In this document: positions 8,501 to 16,362 of the stretch, one piece after another
Numbering within the stretch: position 1 is the stretch's first letter
How the letters are laid out: each line of letters opens with the position of its first letter
Assembly: GCF_026625825.1 (NCBI RefSeq)
Contig: NZ_CP113065.1
Span: forward strand, 1,984,001-2,048,000
From: Pseudoxanthomonas sp. SL93
GTDB lineage: Bacteria > Pseudomonadota > Gammaproteobacteria > Xanthomonadales > Xanthomonadaceae
Length of the DNA: 64,000 nt
Direction of reading: 5' to 3'
Notes under the pieces: model-generated
Database searches by the model: none
Told to the model about the DNA's origin: nothing
What the model saw: the letters and a program-made list of their open reading frames with translations, nothing else
Made by a program: the position numbers and the translations under genes

Positions 8501-9396
8501 CACCAGCTCCCCGAGGCGCCACCGCCTCCGGACATGCCACCACCACCGCCCCAGCCGCCTCCACCGAAGCCGCCGCCCCCACCTCCAAAACCACCGCCTC
8601 CCCAGCCGCCGCCTCCGCCACCCCAGCCCCCCCAATCCCGGTGGCGCGCGTATCCGCCGCGGGTGGAGCCGGACATCAGGCCATAGAGAAGGCCCAGCAC
8701 GCCGGCAATGCCGCCGACCGCGAGCATCGATGACAGCAACAGGGCGACACCTCCGGCCGCGCCGCCGGTGAACAGCCCGCGGATGCCGGCCGGCGAGCGA
8801 CTGAACATGCCGCGCACGATGGTGGCGACGATGAAAGCCGCGAACGCCGCGAACAGCATCCCGCCGCCCTTCCCGCCCTCGCCGGACACCGGGTGCGTGC
8901 TGACGGGTTCGGGCAGGGCCTCACCATCGATCAGCCTCACCAGCGTCGCCGTCGCGTCGCCGATGCCGCCGCCGAAGTCGCCCGCGCGGAACTTCGGCGC
9001 CAGGTATTCCTGGATGACACGGTTGGCGATGGCGTCGGGGATGGCACCTTCCAGTCCGTAGCCGGGCTGGATGCGTACGCGCCGGTCGTCCTTCGCCACC
9101 AGCAGCAGCACGCCGTCATCCACGCCCTTGCGGCCCAGTTTCCACTGGTCGAACACGCGCTGCGTGTACTGCTCGATGGTTTCCGGTTGCGTGGTGGGCA
9201 CCATCAACACCTGCAACTGGCTGCCCTTGCGTTGCTGCAGCGCCACCGCCTGCTGTTCGAGCTGCTGCTTGCGGGCGGCGTCCAGCGTGCCGGTGGTATC
9301 GACCACCGGCGAATCCAGCGGAGGGATGCCGGCCAGCTGCTGCGCCCACGCAAGCGCGCAGCACAACAGCAGGCACAGCGCCAGCGCACGCATCAT
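8500..9396 (-). CDS. TPM-domain membrane protein with Gly/Trp-rich tail (YgcG-like)
   Basis: 298 aa. A signal peptide (about 1-18) is followed by the TPM domain (about 25-150, containing GVLLLVAKDDRRVRIQPGYG and the conserved DAIANRVIQEYLAP). One or two membrane helices come next (about 180-240), then a C-terminal tail of almost only Gly with Trp/Phe, ending in GASGSW. Low-complexity glycine tails are usual in this family. The function is unknown; thylakoid and bacterial TPM proteins have been linked to acid phosphatase-like activity and to repair of membrane complexes. It lies 16 bp after lemA. Confidence 0.85.
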   Translation of the reverse strand: MMRALALCLLLCCALAWAQQLAGIPPLDSPVVDTTGTLDAARKQQLEQQAVALQQRKGSQLQVLMVPTTQPETIEQYTQRVFDQWKLGRKGVDDGVLLLVAKDDRRVRIQPGYGLEGAIPDAIANRVIQEYLAPKFRAGDFGGGIGDATATLVRLIDGEALPEPVSTHPVSGEGGKGGGMLFAAFAAFIVATIVRGMFSRSPAGIRGLFTGGAAGGVALLLSSMLAVGGIAGVLGLLYGLMSGSTRGGYARHRDWGGWGGGGGGWGGGGFGGGGGGFGGGGWGGGGGMSGGGGASGSW

Positions 9397-9412
9397 GGCG
9401 CGTAGGGGCCGG

Positions 9413-10069
9413 TCAGTTGCTGGGCGGCGACGACGGGGCCGGCTGCGGGGCCGGGGGTTGCGGCGGCGCCGGAGCGGCCGGTGGCGGCGTACCGAAATCC
9501 ACCGACGGGGCGTCGGAAATGGCCGCTTCGTTCTCGACGGTGAAGTTCGGTTTTTCCTTCGCTCCGGTGATCTTGGCGGTGATCACCTGCGGGAACTGGC
9601 GGATGTAGGTGTTGTAGTCCTGCACCGTCTGGATGTAGCGGCCGCGCGCCACAGTGATGCGGTTTTCCGTGCCTTCCAGCTGTGCCTGCAGGTCACGGAA
9701 GGACTGGTCGGATTTCAGGTTCGGATAATTCTCGGTGACCACCAGCAGGCGCGACAGCGCGCCGGACAGTTCACCCTGCGCCTGCTGGAACTGCTGCAGC
9801 GAGGCCGCATCGTCGGCGTTGACCTGGATCTGGCCGACGCGCGCGCGGGCATTGGTCACGTCGGTCAGCACCTGGCGTTCCTGCTGCGCATACCCCTGCA
9901 CGGTCTTGACCAGGTTGGGGATCAGGTCGGCCCGGCGCTTGTACTGGTTGAGCACCTCCGACCAGCCGGCCTTCACTGCTTCATCCTTCTGCTGGATGGT
10001 GTTGTAACCACACCCGGACAACACGAAGGCCAGCATGGCCAACAACAGCAAGCGCGAACACAGACGCAT
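9413..10069 (-). CDS. lemA: LemA family lipoprotein
   Basis: 218 aa. The lipobox LSGC is at Cys20. A long helical LemA domain follows (about 21-185), with the family signature RRADLIPNLVKTVQGYAQQE and the NYPNLKSDQSFRDLQAQLEG element. The C-terminal 30 residues are Pro/Ala-rich and probably disordered. LemA proteins are exposed to the periplasm; their molecular function is unknown. First gene of the lemA-TPM-TPM cluster, read toward lgt. About 170 bp separate its start from the terC terminator region. Confidence 0.92.
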   Translation of the reverse strand: MRLCSRLLLLAMLAFVLSGCGYNTIQQKDEAVKAGWSEVLNQYKRRADLIPNLVKTVQGYAQQERQVLTDVTNARARVGQIQVNADDAASLQQFQQAQGELSGALSRLLVVTENYPNLKSDQSFRDLQAQLEGTENRITVARGRYIQTVQDYNTYIRQFPQVITAKITGAKEKPNFTVENEAAISDAPSVDFGTPPPAAPAPPQPPAPQPAPSSPPSN

Positions 10070-10181
10070 GGGAGGAATCTCCAGTGGGACGATATGGCCA
10101 TGATTGCAGCACCTTGCCCCAGCAGGCGCAAGCGCTGTCGACTCGCATTGCCGTCGGATGACGGTTCGTTAGCAAGGAGTG

Positions 10182-10217
10182 AAAACAAAAAGGGCTTCCC
10201 GCGAACGGGAAGCCCTT
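10182..10217 (-). terminator. Rho-independent terminator after terC
   Basis: A perfect 12-bp stem (arms 10190-10201 and 10206-10217, CGAA loop as read on the plus strand) is followed on the minus strand by TTTTTGTTTT. It lies 26 bp past the terC stop and ends the dgkA-terC transcript before lemA. Confidence 0.9.
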
Positions 10218-10242
10218 CCAGGCGTGCAGCGGCTGCGACTGC

Positions 10243-10977
10243 TTACTCGCGCAGCATGCGCCGGTTGGCGCGCTTCTTCGCCCACAGGTTCAGGCATTCC
10301 ACCACGGCCGAGAAACCCATCGCGCCGTACAGATAACCCTTCGGAATGTGCATCTCGAAGCCGTCCAGCAGCAGGTAGGCACCCACCGCCACGATGAAGG
10401 CCAGCGCCAGCATCTTGATGGTCGGGTTGTTGTCGATGAAGTGGCCCAGCGGCTTGGCGGCCACCAGCATCACCACCACCGCCAGCAGGATGGCCGCCAC
10501 CATCACCGGGGTGTGGTTGGCCATGCCGACCGCGGCGATCACCGAGTCCAGCGAGAACACGATGTCGATGACGGCGATCTGCGCGATCACGCCGGCGAAG
10601 GACACGGCCGGACGCGTGTGCACGTCCTCCGAATCCGGTTCACCCTTCACCAGTTCCAGGATTTCCTTGGTGCCCTTCACCAGCAGGAACAGGCCGCCGA
10701 TGATCAGCACCAGGTCGCGCACCGAAATGCCCTGGCCGAACAGCGTGAACAGGTCGTTGGTCAGCCCCGCCAGCCACGCCAGTGTCAGCAGCAGCAGGAT
10801 GCGGGTGATGCACGCTACCGCGATGCCGAACTTGCGCGCAACTTCGCGCTGGTGCGGTGGCAGCTTGCTGACGGCAATGGAAATGAAGACCAGGTTGTCG
10901 ATGCCCAGCACGATCTCGATCGCACTCAGCGTGACCAGCGTGATCCACACCTGTGGATCGGTAAGCAATTCCATCAT
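10243..10977 (-). CDS. TerC family integral membrane protein
   Basis: 244 aa from the ATG at MMELLTDP; a TTG two codons upstream is also possible, and AAGAAGG lies just ahead of both. There are seven predicted membrane segments with the two conserved acidic motifs of the TerC family, SAIEIVLGIDNLVFI and VIDIVFSLDSVIAAVGMA, as in tellurium-resistance and manganese-export proteins (E. coli Alx, YoaE, YgdQ). There is no CBS or CorC domain. No yybP-ykoY riboswitch can be placed upstream, because only 41 bp separate it from dgkA. A likely metal (Mn) exporter; substrate is inference. Confidence 0.88.
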   Translation of the reverse strand: MMELLTDPQVWITLVTLSAIEIVLGIDNLVFISIAVSKLPPHQREVARKFGIAVACITRILLLLTLAWLAGLTNDLFTLFGQGISVRDLVLIIGGLFLLVKGTKEILELVKGEPDSEDVHTRPAVSFAGVIAQIAVIDIVFSLDSVIAAVGMANHTPVMVAAILLAVVVMLVAAKPLGHFIDNNPTIKMLALAFIVAVGAYLLLDGFEMHIPKGYLYGAMGFSAVVECLNLWAKKRANRRMLRE

Positions 10978-11018
10978 CGTCAAAACACCTTCTTGGGATC
11001 AGTTCGTAAGAGCGTGGT

Positions 11019-11399
11019 TCAGAAAAAGCGCGGCGCCAGGATCAGGCCCCAGCACAGCAGGACGTTCATCATCAGCACGAACACCGCCGCCGAGCCCATG
11101 TCCTTGGCGCGACCGGCCAGTTCATGGTGCTCGGGACCGTAGCGTTCGATCACCGCTTCCACCGCCGAGTTCAGCAGTTCGGCCGCCAGTACCAGCAGGC
11201 AGCTGCCGATCATCAGCGCGCGCTCCAGCCCGGTCTGGCCCAGCCACAGCGCGAGCGGCCCCATGACCAGCAGCAGGTAGACCTCCAGCCTGAACGAAGA
11301 TTCATGCAGCCATGCCGCACGCAGACCCTGCATCGACCAGACCGTCGCCTTCAGGATGCGGGAGGGGCCGCGGGGGAGGTGTCCGGTTTCGTCGGCCAT
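11019..11399 (-). CDS. dgkA: Diacylglycerol kinase DgkA
   Basis: 126 aa. A small trimeric membrane kinase that phosphorylates diacylglycerol (and undecaprenol in some species) to recycle lipid from membrane-derived oligosaccharide synthesis. The signature AAELLNSAVEAVIERYG is present, with EHHELAGRAKDMGSAAV following and three membrane helices. Same strand and 41 bp upstream of terC. Its divergent neighbour is the SGNH hydrolase, with a 209 bp shared intergenic region. Confidence 0.94.
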   Translation of the reverse strand: MADETGHLPRGPSRILKATVWSMQGLRAAWLHESSFRLEVYLLLVMGPLALWLGQTGLERALMIGSCLLVLAAELLNSAVEAVIERYGPEHHELAGRAKDMGSAAVFVLMMNVLLCWGLILAPRFF

Positions 11400-11608
11400 G
11401 GGTACAGACAGTCAACAGACAAAGTGAAGGAGCGGCGCCATCCGCGCCGGGGCGACCAGCGGACGGTGCCAAGGGTGGGATGGGGCATGAGGAGCGGCAA
11501 TTTTGCCACAAGGGACCCTTTCCCAGCGTGTACCCGCATGGCAATGGCGGTTTGCATCCAGCCGGTCCCGCTGGTCCACTGGTCGCCCCTCCTTCCTTTG
11601 GAGCGTTG

Positions 11609-12343
11609 ATGCCTCCCCGTTACCCGACATCGTGCTGGCTTGCCCTGCTCTCCCTGGCGCTGGCGGCGCTGCTGGCGGCCTGCGCCGGCGCGCCCCCGCC
11701 CGTTGCCGGCCCGGTACCTGCTGCCGTGCCCGTACCGCAGGTACCGGAACAGGTATCCAATGCGGACTGGGAACAGGACATGCGGCGCTTCGAGGCCGCT
11801 GACGCCTTATCGCCGCCACCACGCGGGGCTGTCCTGTTCATCGGCAGCTCGTCGATCCGGTTCTGGGAGACACTGGCGCAGGACTTTCCCCACCTACCGG
11901 TGATCAACCGGGGCTTCGGCGGTTCGGAACTGCGCGACAGCACCTGGTATGCCGGCCGCATCATCGTGCCGTACGCGCCTCGCCAGATCCTGCTGTATGC
12001 CGGCGACAACGACCTCAACGCAGGCCGCACGCCGGCGCAGTTGCGCGATGATTTCCGCGCCTTCGTCCAGCGCGTGCGCCGCGACCTGCCGGATACCAGG
12101 ATCGCCTACATCAGCACCAAACCCAGTCCGTCACGTGCCGGACTGTTGCCCGCGCAGCGGGAGGCCAATGCCCTGGTGCAGGCCGAAGCCAAGCGACTGG
12201 GGGTGGACTACATCGACATCTTCACGCCGATGCTGGACGCGACCGGACAACCCGATGAAACGCTGTTCATCGAAGATCGCCTGCACATGAATGCCGCCGG
12301 CTATGCGATCTGGAAGCGCGCGATCGCGCCATACGTCCGCTGA
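11609..12343 (+). CDS. SGNH/GDSL-type hydrolase, predicted lipoprotein
   Basis: 244 aa from the ATG at MPPRYPTSC, with TGGAG 6 nt upstream; the frame is open further 5' but that stretch overlaps dgkA. A lipoprotein-like signal ends in LAAC. SGNH blocks are visible: FIGSSSIRFWE (nucleophile Ser81), INRGFGGSEL (Gly), YAGDNDLNAG (Asn) and DRLHMNAAGYAIW (Asp/His). This is the type seen in esterases and lysophospholipases of the platelet-activating factor acetylhydrolase-like group. The substrate cannot be told. Monocistronic; convergent with the subtilase gene. Confidence 0.85.
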   Translation: MPPRYPTSCWLALLSLALAALLAACAGAPPPVAGPVPAAVPVPQVPEQVSNADWEQDMRRFEAADALSPPPRGAVLFIGSSSIRFWETLAQDFPHLPVINRGFGGSELRDSTWYAGRIIVPYAPRQILLYAGDNDLNAGRTPAQLRDDFRAFVQRVRRDLPDTRIAYISTKPSPSRAGLLPAQREANALVQAEAKRLGVDYIDIFTPMLDATGQPDETLFIEDRLHMNAAGYAIWKRAIAPYVR

Positions 12344-12369
12344 AACGGAAGAATGAAACCCTCCGACGC

Positions 12370-12400
12370 AAAAAACGAAGCCCGGCACTGCCGGGCTTCG
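12370..12400 (-). terminator. Rho-independent terminator after the subtilase gene
   Basis: An 11-bp perfect stem (12376-12386 with 12390-12400, 3-nt loop) is followed on the minus strand by six T (12370-12375). It lies 30 bp past the end of the minus-strand protease gene. The plus strand has no T tract after the hairpin, so it probably serves the minus strand only. Confidence 0.88.
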
Positions 12401-12430
12401 CTGTCATGGCGCACGGGTTGAACGCGACGA

Positions 12431-13804
12431 TCAGAACCCGCTTGCGTCCAGGCGGCCGCCGGTGACCGTCTTGCCCTGGAGTGACGGCGTCGGCACCGTC
12501 GCGTTGAGGATGGCGGCCTTGATGTCGGCAGCCGTCGAACCGGGTCGCGTGGACGCATACAGCGCGGCCGCGCCGGTCACGTGCGGCGTGGCCATCGAGG
12601 TGCCGTTGTAGCTGGCGTAACCCGATATCAGATTGCCTTTGGACGCCTTGGGTACCGTCGACCAGATGCCATAGCCCGGCGCACCCAGGTCCACGGTGGT
12701 GGCGCCATAGTTGTAGACCAGCGCGCCGGTGGAACGCAACGCCGCCACCGAGATGATGCCCGCATTCGGATACGACGCCGGATAGCAGGCGCCCGACGTG
12801 TTGCCTTCGCAATTGACGCTGTCGTTGCCGGCCGCGACGATCGTCAGTATCTCGGCCTGACCGGCGCGGTCGATGGCATCGCTGAGGGCCTGCGAGTAGC
12901 CCCCACCGCCCCACGAGTTGTTGGTCGCTACCAGGTTCAGCCCATGGCGGGTTTTGAGGTCGGTGAAGTAGTCCAGCGCCTTGACGGCATTCGCGGTGCT
13001 GCCGCCACGGCGACCCAGGAACTTGCCGCTGATCAGCTTGGCGCCGCTCCAGCAGACGCCTGCCACGCCCTTGCCATTGCCACCAACACCGGCGATGGTG
13101 CCGGCCACGTGCGTGCCATGGTCATCGTTGGCGCCACCGGAATTGATGTCGTTGCTGTTGCCATCGAAATCCCAGCCGCGCACATCGTCGACGTAGCCGT
13201 TGCCGTCGTTGTCCACGCCATCGACTGGATCGTACGGATTGGTCCAGATATTGGCCGCCAGGTCTTCGTGGTTGTAGTAGATGCCTTCGTCGATCACGCC
13301 AACCACGACATTGCCGCAACTGGTATGACCGGACGCCCAGGCTTCGGACGCCTGCGAGCCGTAGACGTTCGCCGGGGTGCCGGCGTCACCGTACATGCCC
13401 CACAGCGAACCATTGGTGGAATAGGTGTCGTTGGAGACGGCGTTGTGCTGGTATGTCCAGTTCGGCTCGGCATATTCCACGGCCGGATCGGCGCTGAGCA
13501 CCTGCACGGCGGCGGACAGGTCGACGTTGGCGGGCAGCTTGAGCAGCGCGATCTCGCCATTGCGGCCATTGCCACGGCGTACCGTCTCAAGCTTCCGTGC
13601 ACCCAAGCCATGCACCACGGCCTCGCGGTCGGCCGACACGGCGCCATCGCGATACTTCACCAGCAGCTCGCCGGCGGCATGAGGATGCCCTGCTTTCAAT
13701 CCCTTGATCACCAGATCGGGCCTGCCGCCTGCACTGGCCGCCTGCGTCATGCCCATTGCCACGAGCGCCATGCCCACCCATACCGCCATGCGATTCTTCT
13801 TCAT
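12431..13804 (-). CDS. Secreted S8 family serine peptidase (subtilase)
   Basis: 457 aa. Signal peptide about 1-25 (cleavage near ASAGG), then an inhibitor-I9-like propeptide (about 40-115, ending in VEYAEPNW) and the subtilisin domain. The catalytic triad is clear: Asp172 in GVIDEGI (Glu follows the Asp where Thr is commonest), His229 in DDHGTHVAG and Ser403 in NGTSMATPH. The oxyanion Asn lies in IVAAGNDS. There is no C-terminal P-domain or prepeptidase domain. Probably an extracellular nutrient or virulence protease as is common in Xanthomonadaceae. It has its own terminator and a long 5' region. Confidence 0.93.
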   Translation of the reverse strand: MKKNRMAVWVGMALVAMGMTQAASAGGRPDLVIKGLKAGHPHAAGELLVKYRDGAVSADREAVVHGLGARKLETVRRGNGRNGEIALLKLPANVDLSAAVQVLSADPAVEYAEPNWTYQHNAVSNDTYSTNGSLWGMYGDAGTPANVYGSQASEAWASGHTSCGNVVVGVIDEGIYYNHEDLAANIWTNPYDPVDGVDNDGNGYVDDVRGWDFDGNSNDINSGGANDDHGTHVAGTIAGVGGNGKGVAGVCWSGAKLISGKFLGRRGGSTANAVKALDYFTDLKTRHGLNLVATNNSWGGGGYSQALSDAIDRAGQAEILTIVAAGNDSVNCEGNTSGACYPASYPNAGIISVAALRSTGALVYNYGATTVDLGAPGYGIWSTVPKASKGNLISGYASYNGTSMATPHVTGAAALYASTRPGSTAADIKAAILNATVPTPSLQGKTVTGGRLDASGF

Positions 13805-14259
13805 AGAACGATTCGACCCCGCGTGTTGTGGTTACCGCGCAAAGCGGCGCGGCGGACCGAATCTATCCGGTAATTTTCGTTCTAGATACGGTTTTTCAGC
13901 TCACATTTTTGGGTATTTCCGTGAGCAGGTAAGCACGTACCGATGGCACCGGTGGCCAACGCGTCATGACTGTGAGTCGACATGCGAAGGGGCATGCGGC
14001 GTCCTCCCACCACCCCGTCAACGATCTCGATACATTCTCGTGGGGCGTGACAGGGCGTGCGACCGCGCCCGACGGTCGCACCCCCCGTTCCACCGCGAGT
14101 GCATCCACGTGTGCCGCCATGGTGACCTGCGCGACGAAGGCGCACCTTCGTGCCAGTGATCTTCAAGCCACCGGCATCGACGCCCTGCCCGCAACCGGCC
14201 TGTAACGCGCGATTCCCGCGGACATCGACCACCGCAATCCCGCGACGAGACCACGCATG
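13805..14259 (+). other. 455 bp intergenic region, no gene seen
   Basis: This lies upstream of the protease (minus strand) and downstream of the VOC gene. Bases about 13870-13925 are clearly AT-richer than the surroundings and probably hold the protease promoter, although no hexamer pair stands out. The short frames here show no codon bias, no ribosome binding sites and no recognisable domains. Confidence 0.5.
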
Positions 14260-14637
14260 TCAGCGCCGCCGTACCGCATCGGGTGGCTGGTGCAGGCTCA
14301 AGACGTTGCCATCCGGATCGAGGAAATCCATCGACAGTCCGCCATCGGGGGATTCGCTTACCGGCACGACGATCTCCACGCCTTTCGCCGCCAGCGCGTC
14401 GGCGTAATCGTCGATGCCGCCATCAAGACTGAAGACGACCACCGGGGATTCGCCGGCGCGCGCCGGTCGCGGAATGAACACCAGCACCAGTCCCCCGACT
14501 TCGCCCATCGCACAGGGTCCGTCATGGCCATCGAGTGGCTGGATGGGCAGCCCCAGCGTGTCGGCATAGAACGCCACCGCGCGCGCCAGGTCGGAGACGA
14601 AGAAAACGATGGCGCCTACCTTGCAATGGGTCAGCAT
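14260..14637 (-). CDS. VOC family (glyoxalase/bleomycin resistance-like) protein
   Basis: 125 aa. A single vicinal-oxygen-chelate domain with the usual beta-alpha-beta-beta-beta repeat: FFVSDLARAVAFYADTLGL, VVFSLDGGIDDYADAL and SMDFLDPDGNVLSLHQP (the Asp-Pro-Asp-Gly turn and the terminal metal-side Leu/His strand). The substrate is unknown. An almost perfect Shine-Dalgarno, AAAGGAGG (14645-14652, minus strand), precedes the ATG, so translation is probably strong. It follows the sigma factor gene by 26 bp and may be in its operon. Confidence 0.82.
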   Translation of the reverse strand: MLTHCKVGAIVFFVSDLARAVAFYADTLGLPIQPLDGHDGPCAMGEVGGLVLVFIPRPARAGESPVVVFSLDGGIDDYADALAAKGVEIVVPVSESPDGGLSMDFLDPDGNVLSLHQPPDAVRRR

Positions 14638-14663
14638 GGGAAATCCTCCTTTGTTGGTCCCGT

Positions 14664-15329
14664 CTATCCGTTGCCGCCAAGGCGCGATGTGTGAGCACCC
14701 GCATCGATCAGGATGAGGTGGCCGTCGCCATCGTGGGTTCCCAACCCCTCGCCCACGCGCATGGCCGCCTTCAGCGCACGCCGTGCCAGCCCGAACTGCA
14801 GGTCGACGCTGCGCGCAGGATCCCGCAGGTACGCCAGTGCCACGCTCTCCGCGCGTGCCGAGGCTGACTGCGCGGCCAGTGCCTTGCGGATCCGGGTGAG
14901 GCGCTGGCGGAACGCCGTGGGTTCGATGCGCAGGATCCAGCGGATCTCATCGGCCGACAGGCCGTGCAGCGCGAGCACCGCCAGCCTGCGCGCGGACGGT
15001 GGCAGTGCGTCGAGCCAGGCGGGCCGCGTTGCCTCCGGGGTGTATCGGGAATGCGCGGCATCGTCGCATTCCGGCGCGGGCGACAAGGCGTCCGCCTCGC
15101 GCCGGCGACGACGCACGCCGCTGCGCGCGGCCAGGGCCGCCTGCCGGCGAAGCACGCCGCTCAGCCATGGCAGATCATGGCGACCGGCGAGCAGCGCAGC
15201 CAACAGGGTGTCCTGCACCAGGTCTTCCGCATCCTGCGCACGACGGCACAGGCGCAATGCCTGTGCGCGGAGCTGGCGGTAGGTTTCCAGGTCGAGGCCC
15301 GGCGCCTCGGCGCCGCTCGGCATCACCAC
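14664..15329 (-). CDS. Sigma-70 family (ECF-like) RNA polymerase sigma factor
   Basis: 221 aa from a GTG (GTG-GTG-ATG cluster at 15329-15321); AGGAG lies 9 nt before the first GTG. The region 2-like segment LRLCRRAQDAEDLVQDTLLAAL and a region 4 helix-turn-helix, VLALHGLSADEIRWILRIEP with following arginines, support a sigma factor. Region 2 is short and the C-terminal 50 residues after region 4 are unassigned. No anti-sigma factor is adjacent. It starts 4 bp after the isoaspartyl peptidase stop and precedes the VOC gene, so the three are probably one unit. Confidence 0.75.
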   Translation of the reverse strand: MVMPSGAEAPGLDLETYRQLRAQALRLCRRAQDAEDLVQDTLLAALLAGRHDLPWLSGVLRRQAALAARSGVRRRRREADALSPAPECDDAAHSRYTPEATRPAWLDALPPSARRLAVLALHGLSADEIRWILRIEPTAFRQRLTRIRKALAAQSASARAESVALAYLRDPARSVDLQFGLARRALKAAMRVGEGLGTHDGDGHLILIDAGAHTSRLGGNG

Positions 15330-15332
15330 GTC

Positions 15333-16289
15333 TCAGGGCTCCTGGTAGATGGCCGTGCCGCGCGAACCGTCCGGGCGCACCCAGCCGCGGTACATGCCCG
15401 TGGTATTCAGCACCAGCGCCAGGTTGCCGTCGCGGTCCAGCGCGATCACACCGCCATCTCCGCCATGCGCGGGCACCTCGCCCAGGATCACGTCCTCGGC
15501 CGCCGCCTGCAGGCGATCTCCACGGTAGGCCACACGGGCGGCGATATCGTGCGCGACCGCATTGCGGATGTAGTACTCGCCCCAGCCCGTGCACGAAATG
15601 GCGCAACGCGCATCGGCCCACGTGCCGGCACCGATCAGGGGCGAGTCGCCGACCCGTCCCCAGCGCTTGTTGGTCATGCCGCCGGTGGAGGTGGCGGCCG
15701 CCACGTGGCCGTAGGCATCCAGTGCGACCGCGCCGACGGTGCCGAAGTACTGGCCACGCAGGTCCTGGCTGGCATGCCAGGCCGCCTGTTCGCGTTGCTG
15801 GGCCTGGCGCAACTGCTCCCGCCGCACCTCGGTGTCGAACCAGTCGTTCGAGACCCGCTCGATGCCGGGCTGCGTGTCGGCGAACTGCTCCGCGCCTTCG
15901 CCGATGAGGAACACATGCGGCGAGTCCTCCAGCACCCGTCGCGCCAGCCGCACCGGATTGCGCACGGTGGATACACCGGCGACCGCGCCAGCGCGACGAC
16001 CGTGGCCGTCCATGATGGATGCATCCAGTTCGTGTCGACCGTCCGCAGTGAACACGGAACCCCGCCCCGCGTTGAAGCTGGGCATGTCCTCCAGCATAGA
16101 CACCGCGGCTTCCACCGCATCCAGCGCGGTACCGCCGGTGGCCAGCACGGCATGGCCGGCATCCAGCACGCGCTCCAGGTCGGCCAGGATGGCGCGCTCC
16201 ACGTCCGCCCCCAGCGCGTTCCGTTCGATCACGCCGGCACCGCCGTGGATGGCGAGCGCCAGCGGTTTGCGGAGTTGACGCGCACTCAT
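15333..16289 (-). CDS. iaaA: Isoaspartyl peptidase / L-asparaginase (Ntn hydrolase)
   Basis: 318 aa from the ATG at MSARQLRKPL; a TTG 24 bp upstream is possible but unneeded. It is a self-cleaving Ntn hydrolase that removes isoaspartyl residues from dipeptides and hydrolyses asparagine. The maturation/nucleophile Thr184 is in QYFGTVGAVALD. The N-terminal LAIHGGAGVIER, FNAGRGSVFT and C-terminal ISCTGWGEYYIR motifs match E. coli IaaA, which is 321 aa. Followed directly by the sigma factor gene. Confidence 0.92.
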   Translation of the reverse strand: MSARQLRKPLALAIHGGAGVIERNALGADVERAILADLERVLDAGHAVLATGGTALDAVEAAVSMLEDMPSFNAGRGSVFTADGRHELDASIMDGHGRRAGAVAGVSTVRNPVRLARRVLEDSPHVFLIGEGAEQFADTQPGIERVSNDWFDTEVRREQLRQAQQREQAAWHASQDLRGQYFGTVGAVALDAYGHVAAATSTGGMTNKRWGRVGDSPLIGAGTWADARCAISCTGWGEYYIRNAVAHDIAARVAYRGDRLQAAAEDVILGEVPAHGGDGGVIALDRDGNLALVLNTTGMYRGWVRPDGSRGTAIYQEP

Positions 16290-16362
16290 GGCAGGGGCCA
16301 CCCGACGACGCAACGGGCGTCCAGCATACTCCCGCCATCGCGCTGCGCCATCCGCCGCCGGC

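Noticed and set aside
8501..8635. Upstream extension of the small TPM gene with many Trp/Arg
   Set aside because: These codons are another frame of the Gly-rich tail of the preceding gene; the ATG at 8500 overlaps that gene's stop.
7340..8686. Plus-strand frame ending in a Pro-rich tail
   Set aside because: It is the complement of lgt and of the TPM genes; the proline run is the reverse of the Gly-rich TPM tail.
10984..11018. Possible manganese riboswitch in front of terC
   Set aside because: Only 41 bp separate dgkA and terC, too short for a yybP-ykoY element.
13882..14232. Short frames in the intergenic region upstream of the protease
   Set aside because: No ribosome binding site, no codon bias and no recognisable domain on either strand.
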